NCBI RefSeq assembly: GCF_002266435.3
Contig: NZ_CP029426.2
Span: 558,001 to 622,000, forward strand
Source of the DNA: Bradyrhizobium amphicarpaeae
GTDB lineage: Bacteria > Pseudomonadota > Alphaproteobacteria > Rhizobiales > Xanthobacteraceae
Direction: 5' to 3'
DNA length: 64,000 nucleotides
A model generated the notes under the pieces. It worked only from the letters and a program-made list of their open reading frames with translations, made no database searches and was not told the DNA's origin. A program made the translations under genes and the position numbers. This document shows, piece by piece, positions 1-8,096 of the stretch; the stretch's first letter is position 1; every line of letters begins with the position of its first letter.

Positions 1-6
1 GCGACC

Positions 7-294
7 ATGTCCTACGCAACCCGCGACGGCCGCGATTGGAAGCCGGATTACCTGGTGTCCATCGATCCCAAGAAGTGCATCGGCTGCGGCCGCTGCTACA
101 AGGTCTGCGGCCGCGAGGTCATGACCCTGAAGGGCCTCAACGAGGACGGCGAGATGATCGACCTCGACGATGACGATGACGAGGTCGAGAAGAAGGTCAT
201 GGTGATGAACGACGACGGCGCCTGCATCGGCTGTGGCGCCTGCGCGCGGGTCTGCCCGACCAACTGCCAGACCCATGCGCCGGCGGCCGCCTGA
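7..294 (+). CDS. fdxB: nif-specific ferredoxin III
   Basis: This 95-residue protein has two iron-sulfur motifs, CIGCGRC at about residues 25-31 and CIGCGAC at about 73-79. They are separated by an acidic Asp/Glu-rich insert, the usual layout of the nif-associated ferredoxin III (FdxB). It would carry 2[4Fe-4S] clusters and pass electrons in the cytoplasm to nitrogenase or its assembly enzymes. fdxB commonly ends the nifENX operon, whose genes would lie left of the window edge. The upstream ribosome-binding site is largely outside the window. Confidence 0.93.
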   Translation: MSYATRDGRDWKPDYLVSIDPKKCIGCGRCYKVCGREVMTLKGLNEDGEMIDLDDDDDEVEKKVMVMNDDGACIGCGACARVCPTNCQTHAPAAA

Positions 295-309
295 GCGCGG
301 CCTTCATCG

Positions 310-627
310 ATGAGCAAGACCCAGTTTGCCAGGTACAACATCGGCCAGGTGATCCGACATCGCCTCTATGCGATGCGCGGTGTCATCTTCGACGTCGATA
401 CATCGTTCGCTGGCACGGATGACGAACCGAGAACAAGCGGCGCGGCGACCGGCCTGGTCTACCGATTGTTCGCCGAGGACGATGAAGTCCCCTATGTTGC
501 AAGTATCGCGGAACGCGACCTGGAACCGGATGAGTCCGGCGAGCCGGTCAGGCATCCCGGGATCGGGGCCATGTTCGAGATCGGCGAGGCGGGTCGCTAT
601 CGCCGGCGCAGGCTGTCGATGAACTGA
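310..627 (+). CDS. hspQ: HspQ / YccV-like hemimethylated-DNA-binding family protein
   Basis: The 105-residue product begins with a short basic segment followed by the family pattern IGQVIRHRLYAMRGVIFDVD (residues about 11-30) and ends with a VPYVASI...VRHPGIGAMF stretch, both typical of HspQ. In enterobacteria HspQ is a heat-shock protein that modulates Lon; its role here is not known. It lies 15 bases after fdxB, so it is probably read from the same nif transcript. HspQ-like genes recur beside nif genes in Bradyrhizobium relatives. The fold assignment is firm; a link to nitrogenase is inference. Confidence 0.8.
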   Translation: MSKTQFARYNIGQVIRHRLYAMRGVIFDVDTSFAGTDDEPRTSGAATGLVYRLFAEDDEVPYVASIAERDLEPDESGEPVRHPGIGAMFEIGEAGRYRRRRLSMN

Positions 628-651
628 CGCGCATGGCATGCGCGCTCGTTT

Positions 652-966
652 TCACTCGATTCCCTGCTCGCGCGCCTTCATCATCGCGGCGATACGGAAC
701 CGCTCGTGGATGGCGACGGGATTGGCGAGCATGTCGGCTTCGGCCCGCGTGAACGCGGTGAGAACGATCTCCGCCTCCGCCTGCGTCAGAGGCACGCGCC
801 CGGCCATGTGGGTGGCTTCCGGCGCGGCCGACCGGATCGCGTGACGGTAGGGGTGATCCTTCACCTCGACCAGCTCGTTGGCTTCGAGCTTGCCGCCCAG
901 CGTGATCGCAAGACCGACCACTTCGAGCTTGCGACCGTCCTGCGTCGTCTTGACCAATGTTGCCAT
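652..966 (-). CDS. Unassigned 104-residue protein in nif region
   Basis: The start was placed at the ATG at 966 because AAGGAG sits about 10 bases upstream on the minus strand; the longer reading would cover the neighbour's end. The product is soluble and mixed alpha/beta-looking, with a pattern LEVVGLAITLGGK, then KDHPYRHAI, then a helical C-terminus rich in Ala and Glu. It has no cysteine motif, signal peptide or membrane segment. It is the second gene of a leftward pair, 34 bases after the 147-residue gene, and would share that gene's sigma-54-like promoter at 1480-1495. I do not recognise the family. Confidence 0.65.
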   Translation of the reverse strand: MATLVKTTQDGRKLEVVGLAITLGGKLEANELVEVKDHPYRHAIRSAAPEATHMAGRVPLTQAEAEIVLTAFTRAEADMLANPVAIHERFRIAAMMKAREQGIE

Positions 967-1000
967 GGCTAATGGGGCTCCTTCTGGAATCCGGCGGACC

Positions 1001-1444
1001 TCATGGGACCATCGGCATGGCGAAGCCGGGCCGGGGATGGGTGTCGTAATAGTCGGGCCGCTCCGGCCAGCCGCCCTCGGCGATGAACTTGAATGCAGCA
1101 ATCTTTACCGGCGCGCCTGGCGAACAGGACACTTCGGCGAACCTGATCTCGCGTGGACCGGGCCCGGCGGAGAAATCCGCAATCACAGTGCCGTCGGCCT
1201 TGCAGGCGCGAGCAAAGCCGGGCGTACCGACGCTGCCTGCAGGCACGGGATTGGCAGCCAGGTTGACACCGTTCTCGCCAAAGGCGGGGCTGGCAAATTT
1301 GAAGGTGGCCAGCACGCCGCTGCGATCGACCGGGCGATCGGCTGTGATCGGGCGCGCGACCGAATAGACGGTCAGCGTACCGCCGTCGAGCAGCGCCTTG
1401 ATCTCATCTTCCGAGCAGGCGGCAAATTCCGATGCGACGTTCAT
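1001..1444 (-). CDS. Unassigned protein resembling phage virion beta-sandwich proteins
   Basis: The start at 1444 is preceded by GGAGAAGGAC, while the ATG 12 bases further upstream has no ribosome site. The 147-residue product is beta-rich and follows a pattern I associate with small phage particle proteins: GTLTVYSVARP, then LATFKFASPAFG, then FARACKADGTVIADFSAG, then GAPVKIAAFKFIAEGG. No signal peptide or transmembrane segment is visible. It is the first gene of a leftward pair and begins 36 bases after a sigma-54-like element, with a perfect NifA-type site further upstream. The phage resemblance is from memory and could be chance beta-sandwich similarity; no function is proposed. Confidence 0.6.
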   Translation of the reverse strand: MNVASEFAACSEDEIKALLDGGTLTVYSVARPITADRPVDRSGVLATFKFASPAFGENGVNLAANPVPAGSVGTPGFARACKADGTVIADFSAGPGPREIRFAEVSCSPGAPVKIAAFKFIAEGGWPERPDYYDTHPRPGFAMPMVP

Positions 1445-1479
1445 GTCCTTCTCCATGCCAACGGGGCTGCGTGAACAAC

Positions 1480-1495
1480 ATCAATTTCCGTGCCA
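1480..1495 (-). promoter_or_regulatory. Sigma-54-like promoter, leftward
   Basis: On the minus strand the sequence reads TGGCACGGAAATTGAT. The -24 half is a perfect TGGCACG, but the -12 half is TTGA instead of TTGC, so this is a near match. The first gene starts 36 bases downstream at 1444, and the NifA-type site at 1609-1624 lies about 115 bases upstream, which is a normal spacing. Confidence 0.5.
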
Positions 1496-1608
1496 AGCCG
1501 CGCCAGAGCGCCGCGGTGCGCCAGATCGCCGAATGCGACAGAAGTAGCGTCCCCTGAGGCGTCGTGATGCCGCCTCGCCTTCGGTGCTCGCGGCAAGGAC
1601 GACGCACG

Positions 1609-1624
1609 TGTCGGATTCCGGACA
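1609..1624. promoter_or_regulatory. NifA upstream activator site (TGT-N10-ACA)
   Basis: The sequence TGTCGGATTCCGGACA is a perfect TGT-N10-ACA with an almost complete internal palindrome. It lies between the leftward pair ending at 1001 and the Rieske gene starting at 1707. It is well placed for the leftward sigma-54-like promoter; I found no good GG-N10-GC element on the plus strand between it and the Rieske gene. Confidence 0.65.
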
Positions 1625-1706
1625 CACGAAGGACGGCCGCTGTGGCGGCGCGCCTAGCGCGAATCTTGCAACGCTTCCGGAGCGTTCGAGCGCATGTGAG
1701 GACAGC

Positions 1707-2111
1707 ATGGATCAGAATACCGCCTACGCGATATGCGCCTTCAATGACATCCCGAGCCAGCGGGCGATCGGCTTTCAGCTGATGATCGTCGGAGAAGACG
1801 GTGGCAGCCGGCCATGGCCGATCGTGATCGTGCGCTGGGGTAGGCAGGTGTTCGGCTATCTCAACCGCTGCCCGCATGACGGCGTCAATTTGGATTGGGA
1901 GCGCCACCAGTTCCTGGACGGCAACGGTGCCAGGCTGATGTGCGGCAAGCACGGCGCGACGTTCGAGCTCGGCACCGGCCATTGCGTGGACGGGCCGTGC
2001 AAGGGCGAGAGTCTGACGCCGATCGCACTTGCCGTGCTCGACGGCGACATTTGCGTCACCGGCGTGACCCTGGTCGAGGACGACGAGACGGCCTGCGAAG
2101 AGGAGGTGTGA
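1707..2111 (+). CDS. Rieske-type [2Fe-2S] protein (nif region, first copy)
   Basis: The 134-residue product is essentially a bare Rieske domain: C55-P-H57 and C79-G-K-H82 provide the two Cys and two His ligands of a [2Fe-2S] cluster. There is no signal peptide, so it would be a soluble cytoplasmic electron-transfer protein or sensor rather than part of a bc1 complex. ATG at 1707 follows GTGAGGACAGC, a usable ribosome site. A second protein of the same design (12727-13173) also ends its Rieske segment with a DGPC motif, so the two are paralogues. It follows a perfect NifA-type site at 1609. The redox partner is unknown. Confidence 0.82.
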   Translation: MDQNTAYAICAFNDIPSQRAIGFQLMIVGEDGGSRPWPIVIVRWGRQVFGYLNRCPHDGVNLDWERHQFLDGNGARLMCGKHGATFELGTGHCVDGPCKGESLTPIALAVLDGDICVTGVTLVEDDETACEEEV

Positions 2112-2121
2112 GGCGAGCGCG

Positions 2122-2712
2122 TCAGACCGGGCGGTTCTCGTTGCGGTTCTTCACCGGCTCCATCTTCGCGACACCGTCGTCGTAGGATATCTCGGTATAG
2201 GAGCCGTCGAGATCCCTGGCAGCGTCGAGCAGGTAGTCGAGCTTGCCGGCGGTGTCGAGCTTCTTGATGTCGTTCTTGTCGACGCCGGCGAGGTCCATCA
2301 TCTCTTTCCAGACCGTGGATTCGTCGCACGGCAGGATGTGAAACGCGATGTCGCCGATCTTGGTGCGGTATTTCGCCAGGAAGTCGATGTTGTTGCAGAA
2401 CATGAAGTAGCTGCCCTTCGGGCTCAGCGCACCGTCCAATACTTTCGCGACGTCAGCCAGATAAGCGTAGGAGTGAAGATAGCCGGCGAGCACCGGGATG
2501 GTCGCTTCGCCTTCCTGCGCCACGGCCAGAACCTGCTCGATCGAATATTCCGGCGGTCGCTTCTCGTCGGCGAGCTGCGCCTGGAACTTCAGCGCTATGT
2601 CGCCGCGAAAGCCGAAGCGCCCCGGCTTGGTCGTGTCGCCTTTCAGCACCGCGTTCAGGAGCCGGCCCTCCTTGTCCAGGCGGCCAAGGGCGGTGTGGTC
2701 GATCGACGTCAT
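2122..2712 (-). CDS. Unassigned 196-residue protein with its own sigma-54 promoter
   Basis: The product is soluble, with no signal peptide, membrane segment or Cys motif (only two cysteines, near the middle). Visible stretches include GRLDKEGRLLNAVLKGDTTK near the N-terminus, GSYFMFCNNIDFLAKY in the middle, and a charged C-terminus. It is transcribed away from the iscA-nifU-nifS operon. A minus-strand GG-N10-GC element lies 59 bases upstream of its ATG, and the shared TGT-N10-ACA site lies further upstream, so it is very probably a NifA-controlled gene. I do not recognise the family and propose no function. Confidence 0.7.
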   Translation of the reverse strand: MTSIDHTALGRLDKEGRLLNAVLKGDTTKPGRFGFRGDIALKFQAQLADEKRPPEYSIEQVLAVAQEGEATIPVLAGYLHSYAYLADVAKVLDGALSPKGSYFMFCNNIDFLAKYRTKIGDIAFHILPCDESTVWKEMMDLAGVDKNDIKKLDTAGKLDYLLDAARDLDGSYTEISYDDGVAKMEPVKNRNENRPV

Positions 2713-2770
2713 GAATGTCTCCTCGCTTCATCTGCTGCCGCGCGTGGCACGGCAATCTCGGCGGCCGCTA

Positions 2771-2786
2771 TGCAAGGAGTCTGCCG
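2771..2786 (-). promoter_or_regulatory. Sigma-54 promoter, leftward
   Basis: The minus strand reads CGGCAGACTCCTTGCA: GG and GC are separated by 10 bases, with TTGC at -12 and GGCAG in place of GGCAC at -24. It points at the 196-residue gene starting at 2712. The TGT-N10-ACA site at 2906-2921 is about 120 bases upstream. Confidence 0.55.
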
Positions 2787-2905
2787 TCCCTGCGCGATTG
2801 CACCGAAAGTCTGAACGCAATTGCAATTCGACGGAAATTGCGTGGCGGCGAGCTACGCCCGGTATCGCGCTGCTGCCCGTTTGTTGCGGCGCCGCCAAGG
2901 CGCCG

Positions 2906-2921
2906 TGTCGCAAACCAGACA
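2906..2921. promoter_or_regulatory. NifA upstream activator site
   Basis: TGTCGCAAACCAGACA is a perfect TGT-N10-ACA. It lies about 62 bases upstream of the rightward promoter at 2984 and about 120 bases upstream of the leftward one at 2786, so it may serve both. Confidence 0.7.
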
Positions 2922-2983
2922 AGCGTCGCAAAGACAACAGCCGGCGACTTGGGAAAGCCCAGCAGTTTCAGCCGCATGCGCTC

Positions 2984-2999
2984 TGGCACGGGACTTGCG
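2984..2999 (+). promoter_or_regulatory. Sigma-54 promoter of the iscA-nifU-nifS-nifT operon
   Basis: TGGCACGGGACTTGCG matches the -24/-12 consensus TGGCACG-N4-TTGC fully. It ends about 40 bases before the first ATG at 3040. Confidence 0.85.
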
Positions 3000-3039
3000 A
3001 TCCCTCACGTCAACAGAGCCAGACAAGTGAGGGCGAGCG

Positions 3040-3360
3040 ATGATCAACCTGACGGACAGCGCGGTGAATGCGGTGAAGACCGCGATCTCCTCGGCAGCGC
3101 AGCCGGCGAGTGGTTTGCGGATCATGGTCGAGACCGGCGGCTGCGCCGGCTTCAAATATATGATGGGCATCGCCGAGGAAGCCAAGCCCGATGACACCGT
3201 GATCGAGCGTGGCGGCGTGAAGGTGTTCGTCGACAACGCGAGCCACGAGCATCTCGACGGCACCACGATCGATTTCGTCGTGGCGCTGGAGGGCTCGGGC
3301 TTCACCTTCGACAATCCCAACGCGAAGTCGAGCTGCTCCTGCGGCAAGTCGTTCAGCTGA
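3040..3360 (+). CDS. IscA/HesB-type Fe-S assembly protein (upstream of nifU-nifS)
   Basis: This 106-residue A-type carrier protein has the conserved first cysteine in GGCAGFKY (C35) and the C-terminal CSC pair, giving the three expected ligands. Such proteins hold Fe or an Fe-S cluster and deliver it to apo-targets; in nif clusters this gene is often called iscN, hesB or nif-iscA. The start ATG follows GAGGGCGAGCG, and the gene heads an operon with a perfect sigma-54 promoter. It is followed after 32 bases by nifU. A second, more divergent IscA-type gene lies at 8097. Confidence 0.9.
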   Translation: MINLTDSAVNAVKTAISSAAQPASGLRIMVETGGCAGFKYMMGIAEEAKPDDTVIERGGVKVFVDNASHEHLDGTTIDFVVALEGSGFTFDNPNAKSSCSCGKSFS

Positions 3361-3392
3361 ATCAGCCGAAATCGTCAGAGAGAGAATACGAA

Positions 3393-3686
3393 ATGCTCGC
3401 CGAATCCGAACGCCTGAAGCAGCCGCCGGCCGCCGAACCCTCCGATCGCGAGCGGATCGTCCGCGCCGTGCTCGACGAAGTCCGTCCCAATCTCAAGCGC
3501 GACGGCGGCGATTGCGAGCTGATCGAGATCGACGGCAACAAGGTGATGGTGAAGCTCACCGGAGCATGCGTGTTCTGCAAGCTCGCGAGCGCGACGCTGG
3601 AGGGCATCCAGGCCCGCCTGATCGAGCGGCTCGGCGAGTTCGTTCGGCTCATTCCTGTGGCCGGGGCCGCCAAGCCCCGTCACTGA
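3393..3686 (+). CDS. nifU: NifU, C-terminal NFU domain only
   Basis: The 97-residue protein is a single NFU domain: a conserved RDGGDCELI stretch and the cluster-binding motif C59-V-F-C62. Full-length NifU of Azotobacter type also has an IscU-like scaffold domain and a central [2Fe-2S] domain; both are absent here, as in several rhizobia and purple bacteria. It probably carries a transient [4Fe-4S] cluster toward NifH or NifDK. It stands between an IscA-type gene and nifS, so scaffold functions may be supplied by the IscA protein or by a housekeeping system. Confidence 0.9.
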   Translation: MLAESERLKQPPAAEPSDRERIVRAVLDEVRPNLKRDGGDCELIEIDGNKVMVKLTGACVFCKLASATLEGIQARLIERLGEFVRLIPVAGAAKPRH

Positions 3687-3727
3687 ACGAGGCCCGTCGT
3701 CGAGCCCGTTACCGAGAGAGGCGTTCC

Positions 3728-4924
3728 GTGCGGCCGATCTATCTCGACAACAACGCGACCACCCGCACGGATCCCTCCGTCGTTGCGGCGATGCTGCCTT
3801 TCTTTTCCGAGCAGTTCGGCAACGCGTCCTCGGCACACGCCCTCGGTAGCGAGGTCGCTGGCGCGGTGAGGGACGCTCGGCGTAACGTACAGGCCCTGAT
3901 CGGTGCGGCCTTCGATCACGAGATCGTCTTTACCTCGGGAGGTACAGAGGCCGACAACACCGCGATCCTGTCGGCGCTGGCCGCGCAGGACGGGCGCGAC
4001 GAGATCGTCACCACCGCCGTGGAGCATCCCGCCGTGCTGTCGCTGGTCGAGGAACTGGGCCGCCGCGGCCTCAAGAGCCATCTCGTTCCCGTCGATACGC
4101 GCGGCCGGCTGGATATCGAGGCTTATCGTCGCGCGCTCGGACCCCGTACCGCGGTCGCGTCCGTGATGTGGGCCAACAACGAGACCGGCGCCATCTTTCC
4201 GGTTGAATTCCTGGCCAAGATGGCCCACTCGGCCGGCGCGCTGTTTCACACCGATGCGGTGCAGGCGGTCGGCCGGGTTCCGATCGACCTGAAGTCCACC
4301 GAGATCGACATGCTCTCGCTGTCCGGCCACAAGCTGCATGGTCCGAAGGGGATCGGTGCGCTCTATGTCCGCAAGGGGACGAAGTTCAGCCCGCTGATCC
4401 TGGGCGGTCCACAGGAGCGCCGCCGCCGTGCCGGCACCGAGAACGTACCCGGCATCGTCGGCCTCGGCAAGGCAGCCGAGCTTGCGTCGGCACAGTTCGA
4501 GCCGGAGCGGGCGCAGGTCGCCGCGCTGCGCGATCGCTTGGAGCAAGGCATCCTTCGGTTCGGTCAATCTATGGTGCTGGGTGATACCAAGAGCCGGCTG
4601 CCGAACACGTCCAATATCGCCTTCGAGCACATCGAGGGCGAGGCGATCATCCATCATCTGAACCGCGCCGGCATTGCCGCCTCGCTCGGGTCGGCTTGCG
4701 CCTCGGGCTCAATGGAGCCGTCGCACGTGTTGCGCGCGATGAACGTGCCGCTGCAGGCGCTGCGCGGCGCGATCCGCTTCTCGCTGTCGCGGGAGACCAC
4801 CGCCGACGAGATCGACCATGTGCTGCACGCATTGCCGGACATCCTTTCGAAACTGAGGGCATCGTCTCCATCGTGGCAACAGCGCGCGAGCGACACCTCC
4901 CTTCCCGCGGAGCTCAGCCTGTGA
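3728..4924 (+). CDS. nifS: NifS cysteine desulfurase
   Basis: This 398-residue class V PLP enzyme releases sulfur from L-cysteine for nitrogenase cluster assembly. The PLP lysine is K202 in SGHKLHGPKG, and the catalytic persulfide cysteine is C324 in GSACASGS. The start is a GTG at 3728, giving VRPIYLDNNATT; it is supported by GAGAGAGG six bases upstream and by family length. An in-frame reading extends further upstream through nifU but is a shadow. The stop overlaps the nifT start (GTGA), indicating translational coupling. Confidence 0.95.
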   Translation: MRPIYLDNNATTRTDPSVVAAMLPFFSEQFGNASSAHALGSEVAGAVRDARRNVQALIGAAFDHEIVFTSGGTEADNTAILSALAAQDGRDEIVTTAVEHPAVLSLVEELGRRGLKSHLVPVDTRGRLDIEAYRRALGPRTAVASVMWANNETGAIFPVEFLAKMAHSAGALFHTDAVQAVGRVPIDLKSTEIDMLSLSGHKLHGPKGIGALYVRKGTKFSPLILGGPQERRRRAGTENVPGIVGLGKAAELASAQFEPERAQVAALRDRLEQGILRFGQSMVLGDTKSRLPNTSNIAFEHIEGEAIIHHLNRAGIAASLGSACASGSMEPSHVLRAMNVPLQALRGAIRFSLSRETTADEIDHVLHALPDILSKLRASSPSWQQRASDTSLPAELSL

Positions 4925-5142
4925 AAGTCATGATTCGTCGTTCACCCGAGACCGGCCTGTCGATCTACGTTCCGAAAAAGGACCTCGAGGAGCCGATCGT
5001 CGAATCCGAGCACGAAAGTCTGTGGGGCGGCTGGATCAGGATTGCCAACGGCTGGGTGCTCGACTTGCCGCAGATGGCCGATGACACCAGACTGCCGATC
5101 ACGATCAACGCCAGGAAACGCGGCGGAGAGGGAGACGAGTGA
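4921..5142 (+). CDS. nifT: NifT / FixT-type nitrogen fixation protein
   Basis: The 73-residue product starts at GTG 4921 and reads VKVMIRRSPE, matching the N-terminus typical of NifT, followed by the conserved LWGGWIRIANGWVLDLP. The GTG overlaps the nifS stop by four bases. NifT is small and conserved in nif clusters, but its exact biochemical role is not established. It overlaps the following SIR2-like gene by one base at TGATG. Confidence 0.92.
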   Translation: MKVMIRRSPETGLSIYVPKKDLEEPIVESEHESLWGGWIRIANGWVLDLPQMADDTRLPITINARKRGGEGDE

Positions 5143-6008
5143 TGAACGCGCCGGTCCCACAGATCGATTTCGCCAATCTGGCCGACGCCGAGGCGATCCT
5201 CAGCGATGTCGTTGCGCGGATGCGTGCCGGCGCCGTCATTCCCTATCTCGGGCCGGGCGTCACTGAGCTTGCCGCGCCTGCGGTGCCGATGAACCCGGAG
5301 GCGCTGGCGGCCTTCTTGGGTGCCAAGGTTGCGCTGCCGCGGCGCGCCAGGGGCAACGCCTGGGCGGCGGCGCAGCACATCGAAAGTACGCGCCACCGCG
5401 CGACCGTGACGGCGCTGATGGCGGAGGCCTTCGCCACACCGGTCGTGCCGACTGCGCTGCAGCGCCATCTGGCTACGCTGCCGTTGCCGCTGATCGTCGA
5501 CAGCTGGTACGACGGCGCGATGCGCAGCGCCTTCGGTGAACGCCGCGATTGGGGCGAGATCCAGGGCATCACCCGCGCCGGCATCGGCGAGGACCGCTGG
5601 TATCGCTTCTACGATGCGGCTGGCCAGGAGGCGGACCGTGCGGAAGCCAAGAGCTGGACCACGATCCTGTACAAGCCGCATGGCAGCGTCGCGCCGGTGA
5701 AGAACTTTCTGATCACCGATGCCGACTACGTCGAGGTGCTGACGGAGATCGACATCCAGACGCCGATTCCGGACGAGGTGAAGGCGCGGCGTACGGGCCG
5801 GAGCTTCCTGTTCCTCGGCTGCCGCTTCAACGACCAGCTCCTGCGTACCTACGCCCGACAAGTGTCGAAGCGTTCGGCGGAGAGCCACTATGCCGTGATC
5901 GAGCCCGATGCGCTCTCGAAGAACGAATTGCGCTTCCTGGTGAGCCAGGGGCTGACCCCGCTCGCCATCCCGCTGCCGCGTGCGATCGAAATCGTGCAGG
6001 CAGGTTGA
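5142..6008 (+). CDS. SIR2-like domain protein coupled to nifT
   Basis: The 288-residue protein has a SIR2-type pattern. A nucleotide-binding loop AGAVIPYLGPGVTE lies near residues 30-43, a central PHGSVAP segment resembles the sirtuin/SIR2-like catalytic His region, and a C-terminal FLFLGCRFNDQLLRTY stretch resembles the FLGYSLxD pattern of SIR2-like domains. Zinc-binding cysteine pairs of classical sirtuins are absent, so protein deacetylation is not assured; NAD binding or cleavage is more likely. ATG at 5142 follows GGAGAGGGAGACG and overlaps the nifT stop, so the two are translated together. SIR2-like genes recur at this position in some diazotroph clusters. Confidence 0.75.
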   Translation: MNAPVPQIDFANLADAEAILSDVVARMRAGAVIPYLGPGVTELAAPAVPMNPEALAAFLGAKVALPRRARGNAWAAAQHIESTRHRATVTALMAEAFATPVVPTALQRHLATLPLPLIVDSWYDGAMRSAFGERRDWGEIQGITRAGIGEDRWYRFYDAAGQEADRAEAKSWTTILYKPHGSVAPVKNFLITDADYVEVLTEIDIQTPIPDEVKARRTGRSFLFLGCRFNDQLLRTYARQVSKRSAESHYAVIEPDALSKNELRFLVSQGLTPLAIPLPRAIEIVQAG

Positions 6009-6106
6009 CCTGGTCGCATCATCGATCTGGCGTCGCCGCGCGGACCGAGCTTCCCGCGCGCGGCGAACGCGTTCGGGCGGCATCCACATGTCGACGAGGT
6101 CGCATC

Positions 6107-6122
6107 TGTCATCTTTCCAACA
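6107..6122. promoter_or_regulatory. NifA upstream activator site of nifB
   Basis: TGTCATCTTTCCAACA is a perfect TGT-N10-ACA, 77 bases upstream of the nifB sigma-54 promoter. Confidence 0.75.
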
Positions 6123-6198
6123 TGCGTTGATAATCCGACATTCCGCGACGTCCGGGCTAACTCCTTGAAGCGAGCCATGAAAGTCGAGAACGCAGCGG

Positions 6199-6214
6199 TG
6201 GCATGCGGGTTGCT
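6199..6214 (+). promoter_or_regulatory. Sigma-54 promoter of nifB
   Basis: TGGCATGCGGGTTGCT has GG and GC separated by 10 bases, with one deviation from TGGCACG. It lies about 75 bases upstream of the nifB ATG at 6289. Confidence 0.8.
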
Positions 6215-6288
6215 AATACCTCTCTAGAACGACTCTTAGGACGCTTCTCGAAAACCAGATCTGTTCGGCCTGCAAGGAGAACTGAACG

Positions 6289-7851
6289 ATGGACGCTTCA
6301 GCGCAACACGATTTGAGCGGCAACGGCGACGTCGCCGGGATCGGCGAGATCATGCAGAACATCGCCGAGCACAAGGGCTGCGGCACCAGCGGCGGCAGCG
6401 GCAAGGCGAGTTGCGGATCGCAGGCCGGCCAGGGCGACCTGCCGACCGAGATCTGGGAGAAGGTGAAGAACCATCCCTGCTACAGCGAGGAGGCGCATCA
6501 TCACTACGCGCGCATGCACGTCGCGGTGGCGCCAGCCTGCAACATCCAGTGCAACTACTGCAATCGCAAATACGACTGCGCCAATGAATCGCGCCCCGGC
6601 GTGGTCAGCGAGAAGCTGACGCCCGAGCAGGCCGCCAAGAAGGTGCTCGCGGTCGCCTCGACCATCCCGCAGATGACGGTGCTCGGCATCGCCGGCCCCG
6701 GCGATCCGCTGGCCAATCCGGAAAAGACCTTCAAGACCTTCGAGCTGATCTACAACACGGCACCCGATATCAAGCTGTGCCTGTCGACCAACGGCCTCAT
6801 GCTGCCCGAACACGTGGACACCATTGCGAAGTTCAAGGTCGACCACGTCACGATCACCATCAACATGGTTGACCCCGAAATCGGTGCGAAGATCTATCCC
6901 TGGATCTTCTACAAGCACAAGCGCTACACCGGCTACGAGGCCGCCAAGATCCTCACCGATCGCCAGCTCCAGGGCCTGGAGATGCTCACCGAGCGCGGCA
7001 TCCTGTGCAAGGTCAACTCGGTCATGATCCCCGGCATCAACGACCAGCATCTCGTCGAGGTCAACAGGGCCGTGAAGTCGCGCGGGGCCTTCCTGCACAA
7101 CATCATGCCGCTGATCTCCGCGCCCGAGCACGGCACCGTGTTCGGCCTGAACGGCCAGCGCGGCCCGAGCGCGCAGGAGCTGAGGGCGCTGCAGGATTCC
7201 TGCGAAGGCGAAATGAACATGATGCGGCACTGCCGCCAGTGCCGCGCCGATGCGGTCGGTCTGCTCGGCGAGGACCGCAGCGCCGAGTTCACCACCGACA
7301 AGATCATGGCGATGGAGGTCAACTACGACGCCGACACCCGCAAGGCCTACCAGGCCAAGGTCGAGGAGGAGCGTGTCGCCAAGGTCGCGGCCAAGCAGGA
7401 AGAACTCGTTGAGCTCGCGGGTCGTTCCAGCGATATCAAGGTGCTGGCCGCGGTCGCAACCAAGGGCTCGGGCCTGATCAACGAGCATTTCGGCCACGCC
7501 AAGGAGTTCCAGGTCTACGAGCTCTCCACGGCCGGCGCGAAATTCGTCGGCCATCGCCGCGTCGACCTCTATTGCCAGGGCGGTTACGGCGAGGAGGACA
7601 GCCTCGAGACGATTATCCGCGCCATCAACGATTGCCATGCGGTGTTCGTGGCCAAGATCGGTGGCTGCCCGAAGGGAGACCTGATCAAGGCCGGCATCGA
7701 GCCGGTCGACCAATATGCCCACGAGTTCATCGAGAAGTCGGCGATCGCCTGGTTCAAGGTCTATCTCGACAAGGTCAACAGCGGCGAGATCGAGCACGTG
7801 GAGCGCGGCGATGCCGCCATCCGCCAAGGCGCGCTGATCTCGGCAGCGTGA
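6289..7851 (+). CDS. nifB: NifB, FeMo-cofactor biosynthesis radical SAM protein
   Basis: NifB converts [4Fe-4S] units into the carbide-containing NifB-co precursor of FeMo-co. The 520-residue protein has the radical SAM motif C84-x3-C88-x2-C91 (CNIQCNYC). It is followed by further cysteines that bind the substrate clusters, including [10 protein letters not shown], and a C-terminal NifX/NafY-like domain starting near [11 protein letters not shown] with [13 protein letters not shown] at 6289 follows AAGGAGAACTGAACG. It has its own NifA site and sigma-54 promoter. The neighbours downstream are ferredoxin and IscA-type genes in the same direction with short gaps. Confidence 0.97.
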   Translation: MDASAQHDLSGNGDVAGIGEIMQNIAEHKGCGTSGGSGKASCGSQAGQGDLPTEIWEKVKNHPCYSEEAHHHYARMHVAVAPACNIQCNYCNRKYDCANESRPGVVSEKLTPEQAAKKVLAVASTIPQMTVLGIAGPGDPLANPEKTFKTFELIYNTAPDIKLCLSTNGLMLPEHVDTIAKFKVDHVTITINMVDPEIGAKIYPWIFYKHKRYTGYEAAKILTDRQLQGLEMLTERGILCKVNSVMIPGINDQHLVEVNRAVKSRGAFLHNIMPLISAPEHGTVFGLNGQRGPSAQELRALQDSCEGEMNMMRHCRQCRADAVGLLGEDRSAEFTTDKIMAMEVNYDADTRKAYQAKVEEERVAKVAAKQEELVELAGRSSDIKVLAAVATKGSGLINEHFGHAKEFQVYELSTAGAKFVGHRRVDLYCQGGYGEEDSLETIIRAINDCHAVFVAKIGGCPKGDLIKAGIEPVDQYAHEFIEKSAIAWFKVYLDKVNSGEIEHVERGDAAIRQGALISAA

Positions 7852-7861
7852 GGAGAGCGAG

Positions 7862-8086
7862 ATGCCGTTCAAGATCATCGCCTCGCAGTGCACGAGTTGC
7901 TCGGCCTGCGAGCCGGAATGCCCGAACGTCGCCATCCGAGAGAAGGGAGGAACGTTCGTGATCGATCCCAAGAAATGCACCGAGTGTCTTGGCCATTTCG
8001 ATGAGCCTCAATGCGTGGCGGTGTGCCCGGTGGACAACACCTGCGTGATCGATACGTCGCTGCCGCGCTACCAGGCGCCTGCTTGA
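7862..8086 (+). CDS. 4Fe-4S ferredoxin downstream of nifB
   Basis: The 74-residue protein has [12 protein letters not shown] and, after an insert, [18 protein letters not shown], the signature of the 2[4Fe-4S] ferredoxins called FdxN or FrxA that sit behind nifB. It probably reduces NifB or supplies electrons for cofactor synthesis. The second motif has the longer spacing typical of this subgroup. ATG at 7862 follows GGAGAGCG, 10 bases after nifB, so the two are co-transcribed. Confidence 0.92.
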   Translation: MPFKIIASQCTSCSACEPECPNVAIREKGGTFVIDPKKCTECLGHFDEPQCVAVCPVDNTCVIDTSLPRYQAPA

Positions 8087-8096
8087 GGAGGACGAC

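Noticed and set aside
3512..3727. In-frame extension of nifS upstream into nifU
   Set aside because: It overlaps nifU in another frame, has no ribosome site, and NifS starts at the GTG at 3728 by motif and length.
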